Source: Muricea muricata
Lineage: Eukaryota > Cnidaria > Anthozoa > Malacalcyonacea > Plexauridae
Reading direction: 5' to 3'
Length of the DNA: 64,000 bases
NCBI GenBank assembly: GCA_963855995.1
Contig: OY979719.1
Span: forward strand, 4,464,001-4,528,000
The notes under the pieces were generated by a model that saw only the letters and a program-made list of their open reading frames with translations, had not been told where the DNA came from and searched no databases. Below are positions 35,401-46,138 of the stretch, piece after piece; position 1 is the first letter of the stretch; the number at the start of each line of letters is the position of its first letter. The position numbers and the translations under genes are program-made.

Positions 35401-38010
35401 TAATCTGTGGTGTAATGGTACAGGGTTTGGTGTCAATTGCCAACTGGTCTGGATCAAATCTCGCTGAAGTCATTTAGAATAATTTTGGCTTGAAATAAAG
35501 AAAAAATTTGATTAAACTCAATAATTTACACCTTGTTCTCAAGTATTAACGTGTGGTGTAATGGTACAGGGTTTGGTCTCAATTGCCAACTGGTCTGGAT
35601 CAAATCTCGCTGAAGTCATTTACGATAATTTTGGCTTGAAATAAAGAAAAAATTTGATTAAACTCAATAATTTACACCTTGTCCTCAAGTATTAACGTGT
35701 GGTGTAGTGGTACAAGGTTTGGTGTCAATTGCCAACTGATCTGGATCAAATCTCGCTGAAGTCATTTACGATAATTTTGGCATGAAATAAAGAAAAAATT
35801 TGATTAAACTCAATAATTTACACGTTGTCCTCAAGTACTAACGTATGGTGTAGTAGTACAGGGTTTGGTGTCAATTGCCAACTTATCTGGATCAAATCTC
35901 GCTTAAGTCATTTACGATAATTTTGGCTTGAAATAAAGAAAAAATTTGATTAAACTCAATAATTTACACCTTGTCCTCAAGTATTAACGTGTGGTGTAGT
36001 GTTACAGGGTTTGGTGTCAATTGCCAACTGATCTGGATCAAATCTCGCTGAAGTCATTTACAATAATTTTGGCTTGAAATAAAGAAAAAATTTGATTAAA
36101 CTCAATAATTTACACCTTGTCCTCAAGTATTAACGTGTGGTGTAGTGGTACAGGGTTTTGTGTCAATTGCCAACTGATCTGGATCAAATCTCGCTGAAGT
36201 CATTTACGATAATTTTGGCATGAAATAAAGAAAAAATTTGATTAAACTCAATAATTTACACCTTGTTCTCAAGTATTAATGTGTGGTGTAATGGTACAGG
36301 GTTTGGTGTCAAATGCCAATTGATCTGGATCAAATCTTGCTGAAGTCATTTACAATGATTTTGGTTTGAAATAAAGAAAAAAATTGATTAAACTCAATAA
36401 TTTACACCTTGTTCTCAAGTATTAATCTGTGGTGTAATGGTACAGGGTTTGGTGTCAATTGCCAACTGGTCTGGATCAAATCTCGCTGAAGTCATTTAGA
36501 ATAATTTTGGCTTGAAATAAAGAAAAAATTTGATTAAACTCAATAATTTACACCTTGTTCTCAAGTATTAACGTGTGGTGTAATGGTACAGGGTTTGGTC
36601 TCAATTGCCAACTGGTCTGGATCAAATCTCGCTGAAGTCATTTACGATAATTTTGGCTTGAAATAAAGAAAAAAATTGATTAAACTCAATAATTTACACC
36701 TTGTTCTCAAGTATTAATCTGTGGTGTAATGGTACAGGGTTTGGTGTCAATTGCCAACTTATGTGGATCAAATCTCGCTTAAGTCATTTACGATAATTTT
36801 GGCTTGAAATAAAGAAAAAATTTGATTAAACTCAATAATTTACACCTTGTCCTCAAGTATTAACGTGTGGTGTAGTGTTACAGGGTTTGGTGTCAATTGC
36901 CAACTGATCTGGATCAAATCTCGCTGAAGTCATTTACAATAATTTTGGCTTGAAATAAAGAAAAAATTTGATTAAACTCAATAATTTACACCTTGTCCTC
37001 AAGTATTAACGTGTGGTGTAGTGGTACAGGGTTTTGTGTCAATTGCCAACTGATCTGGATCAAATCTCGCTGAAGTCATTTACGATAATTTTGGCATGAA
37101 ATAAAGAAAAAATTTGATTAAACTCAATAATTTACACGTTGTCCTCAAGTACTAACGTATGGTGTGGTAGTACAGGGTTTGGTGTCAATTGCCAACTGAT
37201 CTGGATCAAATCTCGCTTAAGTCATTTACGATAATTTTGGCTTGAAATAAAGAAAAAATTTGATTAAACTCAATAATTTACACGTTGTCCTCAAGTATTA
37301 ACGTGTGGTGTAGTGGTACAGGGTTTTGTGTCAATTGCCAACTGATCTGGATCAAATCTCGCTAAAGTCATTTACAATAATTTTGGCTTGAAATAAAGAA
37401 AAAATTTGATTAAACTCAATAATTTACACCTTGTCCTCAAGTATTAACGTGTGGTGTAATGGTACAGGGTTTGGTCTCAATTGCCAACTGATCTAGATCA
37501 AATCTCGCTGAAGTCATTTACAATAATTTTGGCTTGAAATAAAGAAAAAATTTGATTAAACTCAATAATTTACACCTAATCTTCAAGTATTAACGTGTGG
37601 TGTAATGGTACAAGGTTTGGTGTCAATTGCCAACTGATCTGGATCAAATCTCGCTGAAGTCATTTATAATAATTTTGGCTTGAAATAAAGAAAAAATTTG
37701 TTTAAACTCAATAATTTACACTTTGTCGTCAAGTATTAACGTGTGGTGTAATGGTACAGGGTTGGTGTCAATTGCCAATTGATCTGGATCAAATCTCGCT
37801 GAAGTCATTTACAATAATTTTGGCTTGAAATAAAGAAAAAATTTGATTAAACTCAATAATTTACACCTTGTCTTGAAGTATTAATGTGTGGTGTAATGGT
37901 ACAGGGTTTGGTGTCAAATGCCAATTGATCTGGATCAAATCTTGCTGAAGTCATTTACAATGATTTTGGTTTGAAATAAAGAAAAAAATTGATTAAACTC
38001 AATAATTTAC
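32461..38010 (+). repeat. higher-order repeat of 19 monomers (2,774 bp)
   Basis: The marker ACACGTTGTCC of a CTAACGTATGG unit at 33047 recurs at 35821, and the TAATGTGTGG marker at 32481 recurs at 35255. Both offsets are 2,774 = 19 x 146. Intervening variant units follow in largely the same order, so a block of about 19 units was duplicated as a whole. Boundaries are approximate. Confidence 0.75.
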
Positions 38011-38152
38011 ACCTTGTTCTCAAGTATTAATCTGTGGTGTAATGGTACAGGGTTTGGTGTCATTTGCCAACTGATCTGGATCAAATCTCGCTGAAGTCAT
38101 TTAGAATAATTTTGGCTTGAAATAAAGAAAAAATTTGATTAAACTCAATAAT

Positions 38153-40190
38153 TTACACCTTGTTCTCAAGTATTAACGTGTGGTGTAATGGTACAGGGTT
38201 TGGTCTCAATTGCCAACTGGTCTGGATCAAATCTCGCTGAAGTCATTTACGATAATTTTGGCTTGAAATAGAGAAAAAATTTGATTAAACTCAATAATTT
38301 ACACCTTGTCCTCAAGTATTAACGTGTGGTGTAGTGGTACAAGGTTTGGTGTCAATTGCCAACTGATCTGGATCAAATCTCGCTGAAGTCATTTACGATA
38401 ATTTTGGCATGAAATAAAGAAAAAATTTGATTAAACTCAATAATTTACACGTTGTCCTCAAGTACTAACGTATGGTGTAGTAGTACAGGGTTTGGTGTCA
38501 ATTTCCAACTTATCTGGATCAAATCTCGCTTAAGTCATTTACGATAATTTTGGCTTGAAATAAAGAAAAAATTTGATTAAACTCAATAATTTACACGTTG
38601 TCCTCAAGTACTAACGTATGGTGTGGTAGTACAGGGTTTGGTGTCAATTGCTAACTGATCTAGATCAAATCTCGCTGAAGTCATTTACGATAATTTTGGC
38701 TTGAAATAAAGAAAAAATTTGATTAAACTCAATAATTTACACGTTGTCTTCAAGTATTAACGTGTGGTGTAGTGGTACAGGGTTTTGTGTCAATTGCCAA
38801 CTGATCTGGATCAAATCTCGCTGAAGTCATTTACAATAATTTTGGCTTGAAATAAAGAAAAAATTTGATTAAACTCAATAATTTACACCTTGTCCTCAAG
38901 TATTAACGTGTGGTGTAGTGGTACAGGGTTTGGTGTCAATTGCCAACTGATCTGGATCAAATCTCGCTGAAGTCATTTACAATAATTTTGGCTTGAAATA
39001 AAGAAAAAATTTGATTAAACTCAATAATTTACACCTTGTCCTCAAGTATTAACGTGTGGTGTAATGGTACAGGGTTTGGTCTCAATTGCCAACTGATCTA
39101 GATCAAATCTCGCTGAAGTCATTTACAATAATTTTGGCTTGAAATAAAGAAAAAATTTGATTAAACTCAATAATTTACACCTTGTTCTCAAGTATTAACG
39201 TGTGGTGTAATGGTACAGGGTTTGGTCTCAATTGCCAACTGGTCTGGATCAAATCTCGCTGAAGTCATTTACGATAATTTTGGCTTGAAATAGAGAAAAA
39301 ATTTGATTAAACTCAATAATTTACACCTTGTCCTCAAGTATTAACGTGTGGTGTAGTGGTACAAGGTTTGGTGTCAATTGCCAACTGATCTGGATCAAAT
39401 CTCGCTGAAGTCATTTACGATAATTTTGGCATGAAATAAAGAAAAAATTTGATTAAACTCAATAATTTACACGTTGTCCTCAAGTACTAACGTATGGTGT
39501 AGTAGTACAGGGTTTGGTGTCAATTTCCAACTTATCTGGATCAAATCTCGCTTAAGTCATTTACGATAATTTTGGCTTGAAATAAAGAAAAAATTTGATT
39601 AAACTCAATAATTTACACGTTGTCCTCAAGTACTAACGTATGGTGTGGTAGTACAGGGTTTGGTGTCAATTGCTAACTGATCTAGATCAAATCTCGCTGA
39701 AGTCATTTACGATAATTTTGGCTTGAAATAAAGAAAAAATTTGATTAAACTCAATAATTTACACGTTGTCTTCAAGTATTAACGTGTGGTGTAGTGGTAC
39801 AGGGTTTTGTGTCAATTGCCAACTGATCTGGATCAAATCTCGCTGAAGTCATTTACAATAATTTTGGCTTGAAATAAAGAAAAAATTTGATTAAACTCAA
39901 TAATTTACACCTTGTCCTCAAGTATTAACGTGTGGTGTAGTGGTACAGGGTTTGGTGTCAATTGCCAACTGATCTGGATCAAATCTCGCTGAAGTCATTT
40001 ACAATAATTTTGGCTTGAAATAAAGAAAAAATTTGATTAAACTCAATAATTTACACCTTGTCCTCAAGTATTAACGTGTGGTGTAATGGTACAGGGTTTG
40101 GTCTCAATTGCCAACTGATCTAGATCAAATCTCGCTGAAGTCATTTACAATAATTTTGGCTTGAAATAAAGAAAAAATTTGATTAAACTC
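38153..40190 (+). repeat. higher-order repeat of 7 monomers (1,022 bp)
   Basis: The rare variant GCTTGAAATAGAGAAAAAAT occurs at 38261 and again at 39283, an offset of 1,022 = 7 x 146. The following units (ATTTCCAACTTATC, GCTAACTGATCTAG, TTGTCTTCAAG variants) repeat in the same order. The two blocks look almost identical, so this duplication is recent. Confidence 0.8.
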
Positions 40191-40789
40191 AATAATTTAC
40201 ACCTTGTCCTCAAGTATTAACGTGTGGTGTAATGGTACAGGGTTTGGTCTCAATTGCCAACTGATCTAGATCAAATCTCGCTGAAGTCATTTACGATAAT
40301 TTTGGCTTGAAATAAAGAAAAAATTTGATTAAACTCAATAATTTACACCTTGTCCTCAAGTATTAACGTGTGGTGTAATGGTACAGGGTTTGGTCTCAAT
40401 TGCCAACTGATCTAGATCAAATCTCGCTGAAGTCATTTACGATAATTTTGGCTTGAAATAAAGAAAAAATTTGATTAAACTCAATAATTTACACCTAATA
40501 TTCAAGTATTAACGTGTGGTGTAATGGTACAGGGTTTGGTGTCATTTGCCAACTGGTCTGGATCAAATCTCGCTGAAGTCATTTACAATAATTTTGGCTT
40601 GAAATAAAGAAAAAATTTGATTAAACTCAATAATTTACACCTTGTCCTCAAGTATTAACGTGTGGTGTAATGGTACAGTGTTTGGTGTCAATTGCCAACT
40701 GGTCTGGATCAAATCTCGCTGAAGTCATTTACGATAATTTTGGCTTGAAATAAAGAAAAAATTTGATTAAACTCAATAATTTACACCTT

Positions 40790-42240
40790 GTCCTCAAGTA
40801 CTAACGTGTGGTGTTGTGGTACAGGGTTTGGTGTCAATTGCCAACTGATCTGGATCAAATCTCGCTGAAGCCATTTATAATAATTTTGGCTTGAAATAAA
40901 GAAAAAATTTGTTTAAACTCAATAATTTACACTTTGTCGTCAAGTATTAACGTGTGGTGTAATGGTACAGGGTTGGTGTCAATTGCCAATTGATCTGGAT
41001 CAAATCTCGCTGAAGTCATTTACAATAATTTTTGCTTGAAATAAAGAAAAAAATTGATTAAACTCAATAATTTACACTTTGTCCTCAAGTATTAACGTGT
41101 GGTGTAATGGCACAGGGTTTGGTGTCAATTGCCAACGGATCTGGATCAAATCTCGCTGAAGTCATTTACAATAATTTTGGCTTGAAATAAAGAAAAAATT
41201 TGATTAAACTCAATAATTTTCACCTTGTTCTCTAGTATTAACTTGTGGTGTAATGGTACAGGGTTTGGTGTCAATTGTCAACTGGTTTGGATCAAATCTC
41301 GCTGAAGTCATTTACATTAATTTTGGCTTGAAATAAAGAAAAAATTTGATTAAACTCAATAATTTACACCTGGTCCTCAAGTATTAACGTGTGGTGTAAT
41401 GGTACAGGGTTTGGTGTCAATTGCCAACTGATCTGGATCAAATCTCGCTGAAGTCATTTACAATAATTTTGGCTTGAAATAAAGAAAAAATTTGATTAAA
41501 CTCAATAATTTACACCTTGTCCTCAAGTACTAACGTGTGGTGTTGTGGTACAGGGTTTGGTGTCAATTGCCAACTGATCTGGATCAAATCTCGCTGAAGC
41601 CATTTATAATAATTTTGGCTTGAAATAAAGAAAAAATTTGTTTAAACTCAATAATTTACACTTTGTCGTCAAGTATTAACGTGTGGTGTAATGGTACAGG
41701 GTTGGTGTCAATTGCCAATTGATCTGGATCAAATCTCGCTGAAGTCATTTACAATAATTTTTGCTTGAAATAAAGAAAAAAATTGATTAAACTCAATAAT
41801 TTACACTTTGTCCTCAAGTATTAACGTGTGGTGTAATGGCACAGGGTTTGGTGTCAATTGCCAACGGATCTGGATCAAATCTCGCTGAAGTCATTTACAA
41901 TAATTTTGGCTTGAAATAAAGAAAAAATTTGATTAAACTCAATAATTTTCACCTTGTTCTCTAGTATTAACTTGTGGTGTAATGGTACCGGGTTTGGTGT
42001 CAATTGTCAACTGGTTTGGATCAAATCTCGCTGAAGTCATTTACATTAATTTTGGCTTGAAATAAAGAAAAAATTTGATTAAACTCAATAATTTACACCT
42101 GGTCCTCAAGTATTAACGTGTGGTGTAATGGTACAGGGTTTGGTGTCAATTGCCAACTGATCTGGATCAAATCTCGCTGAAGTCATTTACAATAATTTTG
42201 GCTTGAAATAAAGAAAAAATTTGATTAAACTCAATAATTT
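40790..42240 (+). repeat. higher-order repeat of 5 monomers (about 729 bp)
   Basis: The unique variant CTAACGTGTGGTGTTGTGG begins at 40801 and 41530, an offset of 729 bases (5 x 146 minus 1). It is followed in both blocks by the same run of variants (ACTTTGTCGTCAAG, ACAGGGTTGGTG, AATTTTTGCTTG, GCCAACGGATC, ACTGGTTTGG). The only difference noticed is TACAGGG against TACCGGG. Confidence 0.8.
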
Positions 42241-42537
42241 ACACCTTGTTCTCAAGTATTAACGTGTGGTGTAATGGTACAGGGTTTGGTGTCAATTGCC
42301 AACTGATCTGGATCAAATCTCGCTGAAGTCATTTACATTAATTTTTGCTTGAAATAAAGAAAAAATTTGATTAAACTCAATAATTTACACCTTGTCCTCA
42401 AGTAGTAACGTGTGGTGTAATGGTACAGGGTTTGGTGTCAATTGCCAACTGCTCTGGATCAAATCTCGCTGAAGTCTTTTGCAATAATTTTGTCTTAAAA
42501 TCAAGAAAAATAATTATTAAAGTCAATAATTTACACC

Positions 42538-43127
42538 TCGTTTTTAAGCATGAGCCAGTGGTGTTGTGGTGCATGCTTTAGTGTGAATTGTTAGTCGGTC
42601 TGGTTCAATTCCCGTTGAACTCTTTTGCAAAATTCGAGGCTTGAAATAAGGAACAAACTTTGTACGTTCAAAGTCAATAACTTGTTTAATTTTTTTCCTT
42701 GCTCAAGCTTGAACGAGCGCTGCAGCGGTGGTGACTGCAGTCTTTGGTTGTGATTTTGTTGTGAATTAGCAGTTTGTCTCGTTTAATGTCGCGCCAAAAT
42801 CGCCTGAACACTTACCTTACCACTCTAGAACCATTACTCTCTAACTATGAGCTTGAAGTGCATATGAAAAGAGACTTTTTTATTGGACTGATGTGTAAGA
42901 ACTTTTAAAAATTTTAATACAGGTTCATTATATACTTTTTTGTTACTGTTAGAATGCTTCGTTGACGAGGTATTACAGTATGATTTTTTGCCAGGTTTTG
43001 TATGGCAAGAAATTCTCGGTTTGTATTTCGGCAGGGAATTGGATGAGAGGAAAACATTTGATTTGTGTTCCTTGTCGTATAAAGCAGCCGAAAACAAGAA
43101 CGAAAGATTTTTACTCAAATTTTAGCC
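42538..43127 (+). repeat. right end domain, including a diverged tRNA-like unit
   Basis: The first part contains an old relative of the satellite unit: A-box-like TGGTGTTGTGG at 42559-42569, a gap of 32 bases, and a perfect B box GGTTCAATTCC at 42602-42612. The rest is the inverted partner of the left end domain. A plus-strand open frame (42962-43255) and an overlapping minus-strand frame (42834-43118) exist; neither has a recognisable family. Confidence 0.75.
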
Positions 43128-43132
43128 AAAAA

Positions 43133-43245
43133 ATTGTAATTCGACTTAACAAATTTGCTGCCTTTTTGAAGCCATTTTTTCGCGAATTAAGTAAAAATCT
43201 TACACTCGTTTTCGACTACTTACAGATCTTTACTTTAAATTTACA
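43133..43245 (+). repeat. decayed copy of the left terminus in direct orientation
   Basis: The sequence TTGTAATTCGACTTAACAAA through CTGCCTTTTTGAAGCCA and AGTAAAAATCTTACACTCG aligns to 23350-23460 in the same orientation, with substitutions and a gap of about 15 bases. It follows the right terminus immediately, so the right terminus and this piece form an imperfect hairpin with a loop of about 60 bases. Confidence 0.6.
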
Positions 43246-43284
43246 GGTCTTATAATTCAATGATTATAATGTACATGTCTTGTA

Positions 43285-43372
43285 TCCGCAATGGGTGTAG
43301 ATCAGTGTAGTTTTGTATAGGTCTGTATAGTTTTGTATAGGTCTTTATAGTTGTGTATCGATCAGTATAGCT
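43285..43372. repeat. short tandem repeat, ~21-bp unit
   Basis: About four imperfect copies of a unit like GTCTGTATAGTTTTGTATAG. It lies between the giant inverted repeat and the candidate gene start at 43622. Confidence 0.6.
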
Positions 43373-43621
43373 GTCGGAATCCGACAGGAAGCTTTAAGTT
43401 ACCCTTTGGGGATTAAAAAAGACCAATAGGACACCAAAGAATAACGCATTTATAGCCAATCAACTGTATTAGCCAATAGAAATGTTGATTTCTGATCATG
43501 TGATCGTATTTCGTATGCGGCAAGTTTTAAAGTCGCCCTCGATCTGCTTTCGCACGAACCGAGCATTTCATCAAAGAGTAATTATATATTTCATGTTGGG
43601 TGTTTAGTTGGTCGAAGTGAA

Positions 43622-43882
43622 ATGGATTTCTTGCCCAAATTTCGTGGCGAATTTGAAAAAGAATTGTTCAAATTCTATCCTTCAATAAAGCTCGAAGCCA
43701 GCATTAAGGTATGTTGTTCATATTTTGTTTAAACTGTTATTATTTAGGCAAGCAAAGACCAATGCTTTGTGTTGGAATTTGCGACCGAAAGTCGCTTCGT
43801 CTTGTCTGGCCGAAAGATGTTGAATTTTGCCAGGTTTAATTTTCGATGCATATTTCGTGTTCGTCTGTACCGAAATAGTTGA
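43622..43882 (+). CDS. candidate small gene, two exons, unknown product
   Basis: An ATG opens a 29-codon frame (MDFLPKFRGEFEKELFKFYP...) ending exactly at AAG|GTATG (43708). A TTTAG acceptor at 43747 opens an in-phase frame reading ASKDQCFVLEFATESRFVLS and continuing. This second exon either ends at a GT at 43834 or reads on to a TGA at 43880-43882, giving a 73-residue protein. Upstream, two CCAAT-type motifs (AGCCAATCAA near 43453, AGCCAATAG near 43472) and an ATATAT stretch near 43585 could be promoter elements. The composition looks coding (charged, alternating hydrophobic). I do not recognise a family. A third in-phase stretch from 43937 to about 44028 (KIWQNITVSW) could be an alternative exon. 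Confidence 0.4.
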
Positions 43883-43980
43883 ATGGGATATTCGTGGGGT
43901 TTTTGAATTAATTTTGGCGTAAATTTGTCGGTTTAGAGCGAAGATATGGCAAAATATTACAGTCTCGTGGTCACTTGCAG

Positions 43981-44774
43981 CTTATATTAAAAGAACAAGA
44001 CACGCTATACGTCGTCTTCATCGAATGTGAAACATAACCTCGACAAGAATTATTGCTCCCCAGCCTTCAAGAAAACTCTAAGGTGTGTATTTTTGTACTT
44101 TGCACGAACTGTTGTATATTTTGAGTCGAAACATTTGAAATTTCTTGTCGACTCGACGGGACGCGTTCGGGTGTATACTTTGCCTTTGAATTTTAAAACC
44201 TTTGTGTTGTTTAATTGTTGTTTTGAATTAGTAGAGAAATGAGTTTTGAGCTTGTGTGAGTGCAGTGATACTAAATTTGTTTTAAAATTTGTCATTCTAG
44301 GTTGAAGACACAGTAAATTCTGTTTATAACCTCGTGGTCGGCAAACTTCAACGGACCACTGCGAACAAATAGAGCGTTCGAGCTCGTATTTGAAACAAGT
44401 TCAACAAAAACTGCTGATTTTCAGCCGCAAAAGAAGACTCAAAGGTGTGTATTTTCCTACTTTGCAAAAAATGTATACGTTTTAGCCAATCCTTGAGTCG
44501 GCTTCAAGCTCGGCTATGATGTATACTTTGAATTTTAAAATCTTTGTCTTGCTTGTTCGCTTTCTTAGAGGTGCATGAGAGTTTAAGGGTGTTTGAAGCT
44601 AAGTTTCGTTTTAAATTGGTTGTTTTAGGCAGAAAATGTGGCCAAGTCGTTTCGGCCACGTGGCGGCAGACTCGTTATGCAACAAAACAAGCAAACGGCG
44701 ACTTCCTACTTGCAGTGAAAACAAAGACAAAATTCAACAAACTGTTGCTTCTCGTCCTCGACGAAAGCTCGAAG
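43981..44774 (+). repeat. three tandem exon-like modules with shared splice-site context
   Basis: Three segments end in similar donors: CTCTAAG|GTGTGTATTTTT (44082), CTCAAAG|GTGTGTATTTTC (44444) and CTCGAAG|GTATGTATTTTT (44774). The second and third follow AG acceptors (TTCTAG at 44300, TTTTAG at 44628). The spacers share TGTATACTTTG followed by TTGAATTTTAAAA. Spacings are about 362 and 330 bases. This looks like tandem duplication of an exon with its flanks. Coding frames are not maintained between modules, so they may be untranslated or non-coding exons. Confidence 0.4.
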
Positions 44775-44956
44775 GTATGTATTTTTGTACAAAGTATGAT
44801 GTCTGAAGCTTGTTGAAATGTCATAGTACAAGTCGCTTTGCGTTCGCCAAAAAGAAATGACAGTTTTATTAAGTAATTTCTCCTAAAATTTGTCGTTTTA
44901 ATTGAAACTTTACAATTTTGGCTGTTTTCTTTGATAAAGCATGTTTGGTATTAATA

Positions 44957-45188
44957 GACCTTACCCATAATGACGTCATTTGGTAGTTAAGCGAGTAAAA
45001 CTATTTAAATATGGCAATATTGTTACATTTTTTAGGTCCTTATTTGTCCAGGACATTATATGAAACATATAATTTAACATATTTATTTCACAAATAATCT
45101 TTTTGTTACTTAAACCATTCAATCATATTGGCATATTCAAATAGTTTTACATGCTTAACTACTAAATGACGTCATTATGGGTATGGTC
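44957..45188. mobile_element. 232-bp MITE with TA target duplication
   Basis: The ends GACCTTACCCATAATGACG and the complement of CGTCATTATGGGTATGGTC lie between TA dinucleotides (44955-44956, 45189-45190). The arms continue through TCATTTGGTAGTTAAGC-like sequence. Non-autonomous Tc1/mariner-type organisation. Confidence 0.7.
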
Positions 45189-45299
45189 TATTGGAAATTT
45201 TCATCATGTGCTAAATTGGAAAATATTTTCGAAATTTTTCGGAACATTCATTTTGCATTATACCAAGTATAGCTCAGTCGCTATGATGCATGAATGTAC

Positions 45300-45650
45300 C
45301 GCAGGGGCGTAGCCACGGGAATAGGTGGGGTGTCTGGAACCCCCCCCCCCTCTTTGTTGAGAACAAGATTTATAATTTGTTCAAAACAAGGTAGAAATGC
45401 AGGAGGGGGAGACAAAATACAAGGCAAATAAAATAACTTTGGTCTCTGTCAAATTTTCTAATCGTTATGGCAATTTTAAAAAATTCCACAGATATGTTTC
45501 TTAAAACATTCTATGGAACGTTTTTATTTTTTACGTTAATGCACAAAATGCATGAATAGAAATGGAAATCTATTAGGCAGGGTACCCGCGTGTACTAGAT
45601 AATGACCCCTCCCCCACTCGGCTGGAAACCCCCCTGATGTACCGTTCTTT
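45300..45650. repeat. GGGGCGTAGCC-type repeat fragment with C-rich tracts
   Basis: The sequence GCAGGGGCGTAGCCACGGG followed by an 11-C run at about 45340-45350 and a later GGAAACCCCCCTGATG stretch resembles ends of dispersed elements seen in many invertebrate genomes. The limits are uncertain. Confidence 0.35.
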
Positions 45651-46138
45651 GACAACTTTGCTGCCTATTTCATTTATCTATAACAATTTTTCTATTTTTT
45701 ATTTTCAGATTAATTGTGTGTGAATGAAAATACCTGTTGCCGAAAGACAACCTCCGCCCCCATACTGCAGTAGGCAGTCACGCTTTTTACACCTGCACAA
45801 TTTTTGTTTTGATCGCCCGTTTTTGAACTTTTATTTTCACATACATTCATGACACGTGACCTTAAGGCCGGAAGAAGTTGAGAGCCCCACTCAACTGCAT
45901 GCCTTCCAATTGTCAGATTCCGTTTGTATTGTACCATTTTACACCTGAGCAGCAACTATGCAGGCTTTTGATAGTTGTTTTCAATCATATTTTTTGTACT
46001 TCGATAGTGACTTGAAAAAGCAATTATTGCATTGAGAATCTAACTAATATATAGTGGTCCTAATATTCACGCGAATAAAAAATAGGTACGTAGTGCGTAC
46101 ATAGGCCAGGTCACGTGAGCAGTGGAATTGCAACTTTA

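Larger units (their letters stand above)
30361..42537 (+). repeat. 146-bp tRNA-like satellite, right array (about 83 units, plus orientation)
   Basis: The spacing of AATAATTTACAC is exactly 146 in consecutive units (31140, 31286, 31432, 31578). Each unit contains TGGTGTAATGG or TGGTGTAGTGG, then after 32 bases GGATCAAATCTCGCTGAAG, then AATTTTGGCTTGAAATAAAG. Variant units (CTAACGTATGG, TAATCTGTGG, TAATGTGTGG, GAAATAGAG) recur in fixed order and reveal higher-order repeats of 19, 7 and 5 monomers. No protein-coding potential; open frames are short and differ between copies. Confidence 0.95.
23413..43127. mobile_element. giant Foldback-like inverted repeat, about 19.7 kb
   Basis: The left end from about 23413 (CTAAAATTTGAGTAAAGATC) reappears inverted at the right, ending near 43127. 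The match continues through an end domain of roughly 0.6 kb on each side (TCGTCAACGAAG, AGTAACAAAGAAGTATATAA, CTCTAACCATGAGCTTGAA-type segments, CACCGCTGCAG, TTCAAGCTTGAGC). It then passes into tandem arrays of one 146-bp monomer in opposite orientations that meet at 30360/30361. Long inverted arms made of tandem sub-repeats define Foldback elements such as Drosophila FB. No transposase gene was recognised. The arms are unequal (about 6.9 and 12.8 kb), as expected after array expansion. An inverted duplication of a satellite block without transposition is the alternative. Confidence 0.7.

Noticed and set aside
23413..42537. The regular array could be taken for a CRISPR-like or spacer-repeat system.
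   Set aside because: The whole 146-bp unit repeats without unique spacers, the DNA is eukaryotic, and no cas-like gene is present.
23413..43127. The giant inverted repeat as an assembly artefact (a false palindrome).
   Set aside because: The two arms are unequal, the end domains differ by many substitutions and indels, and the arrays carry different variant units. Exact copy number may still be wrong.
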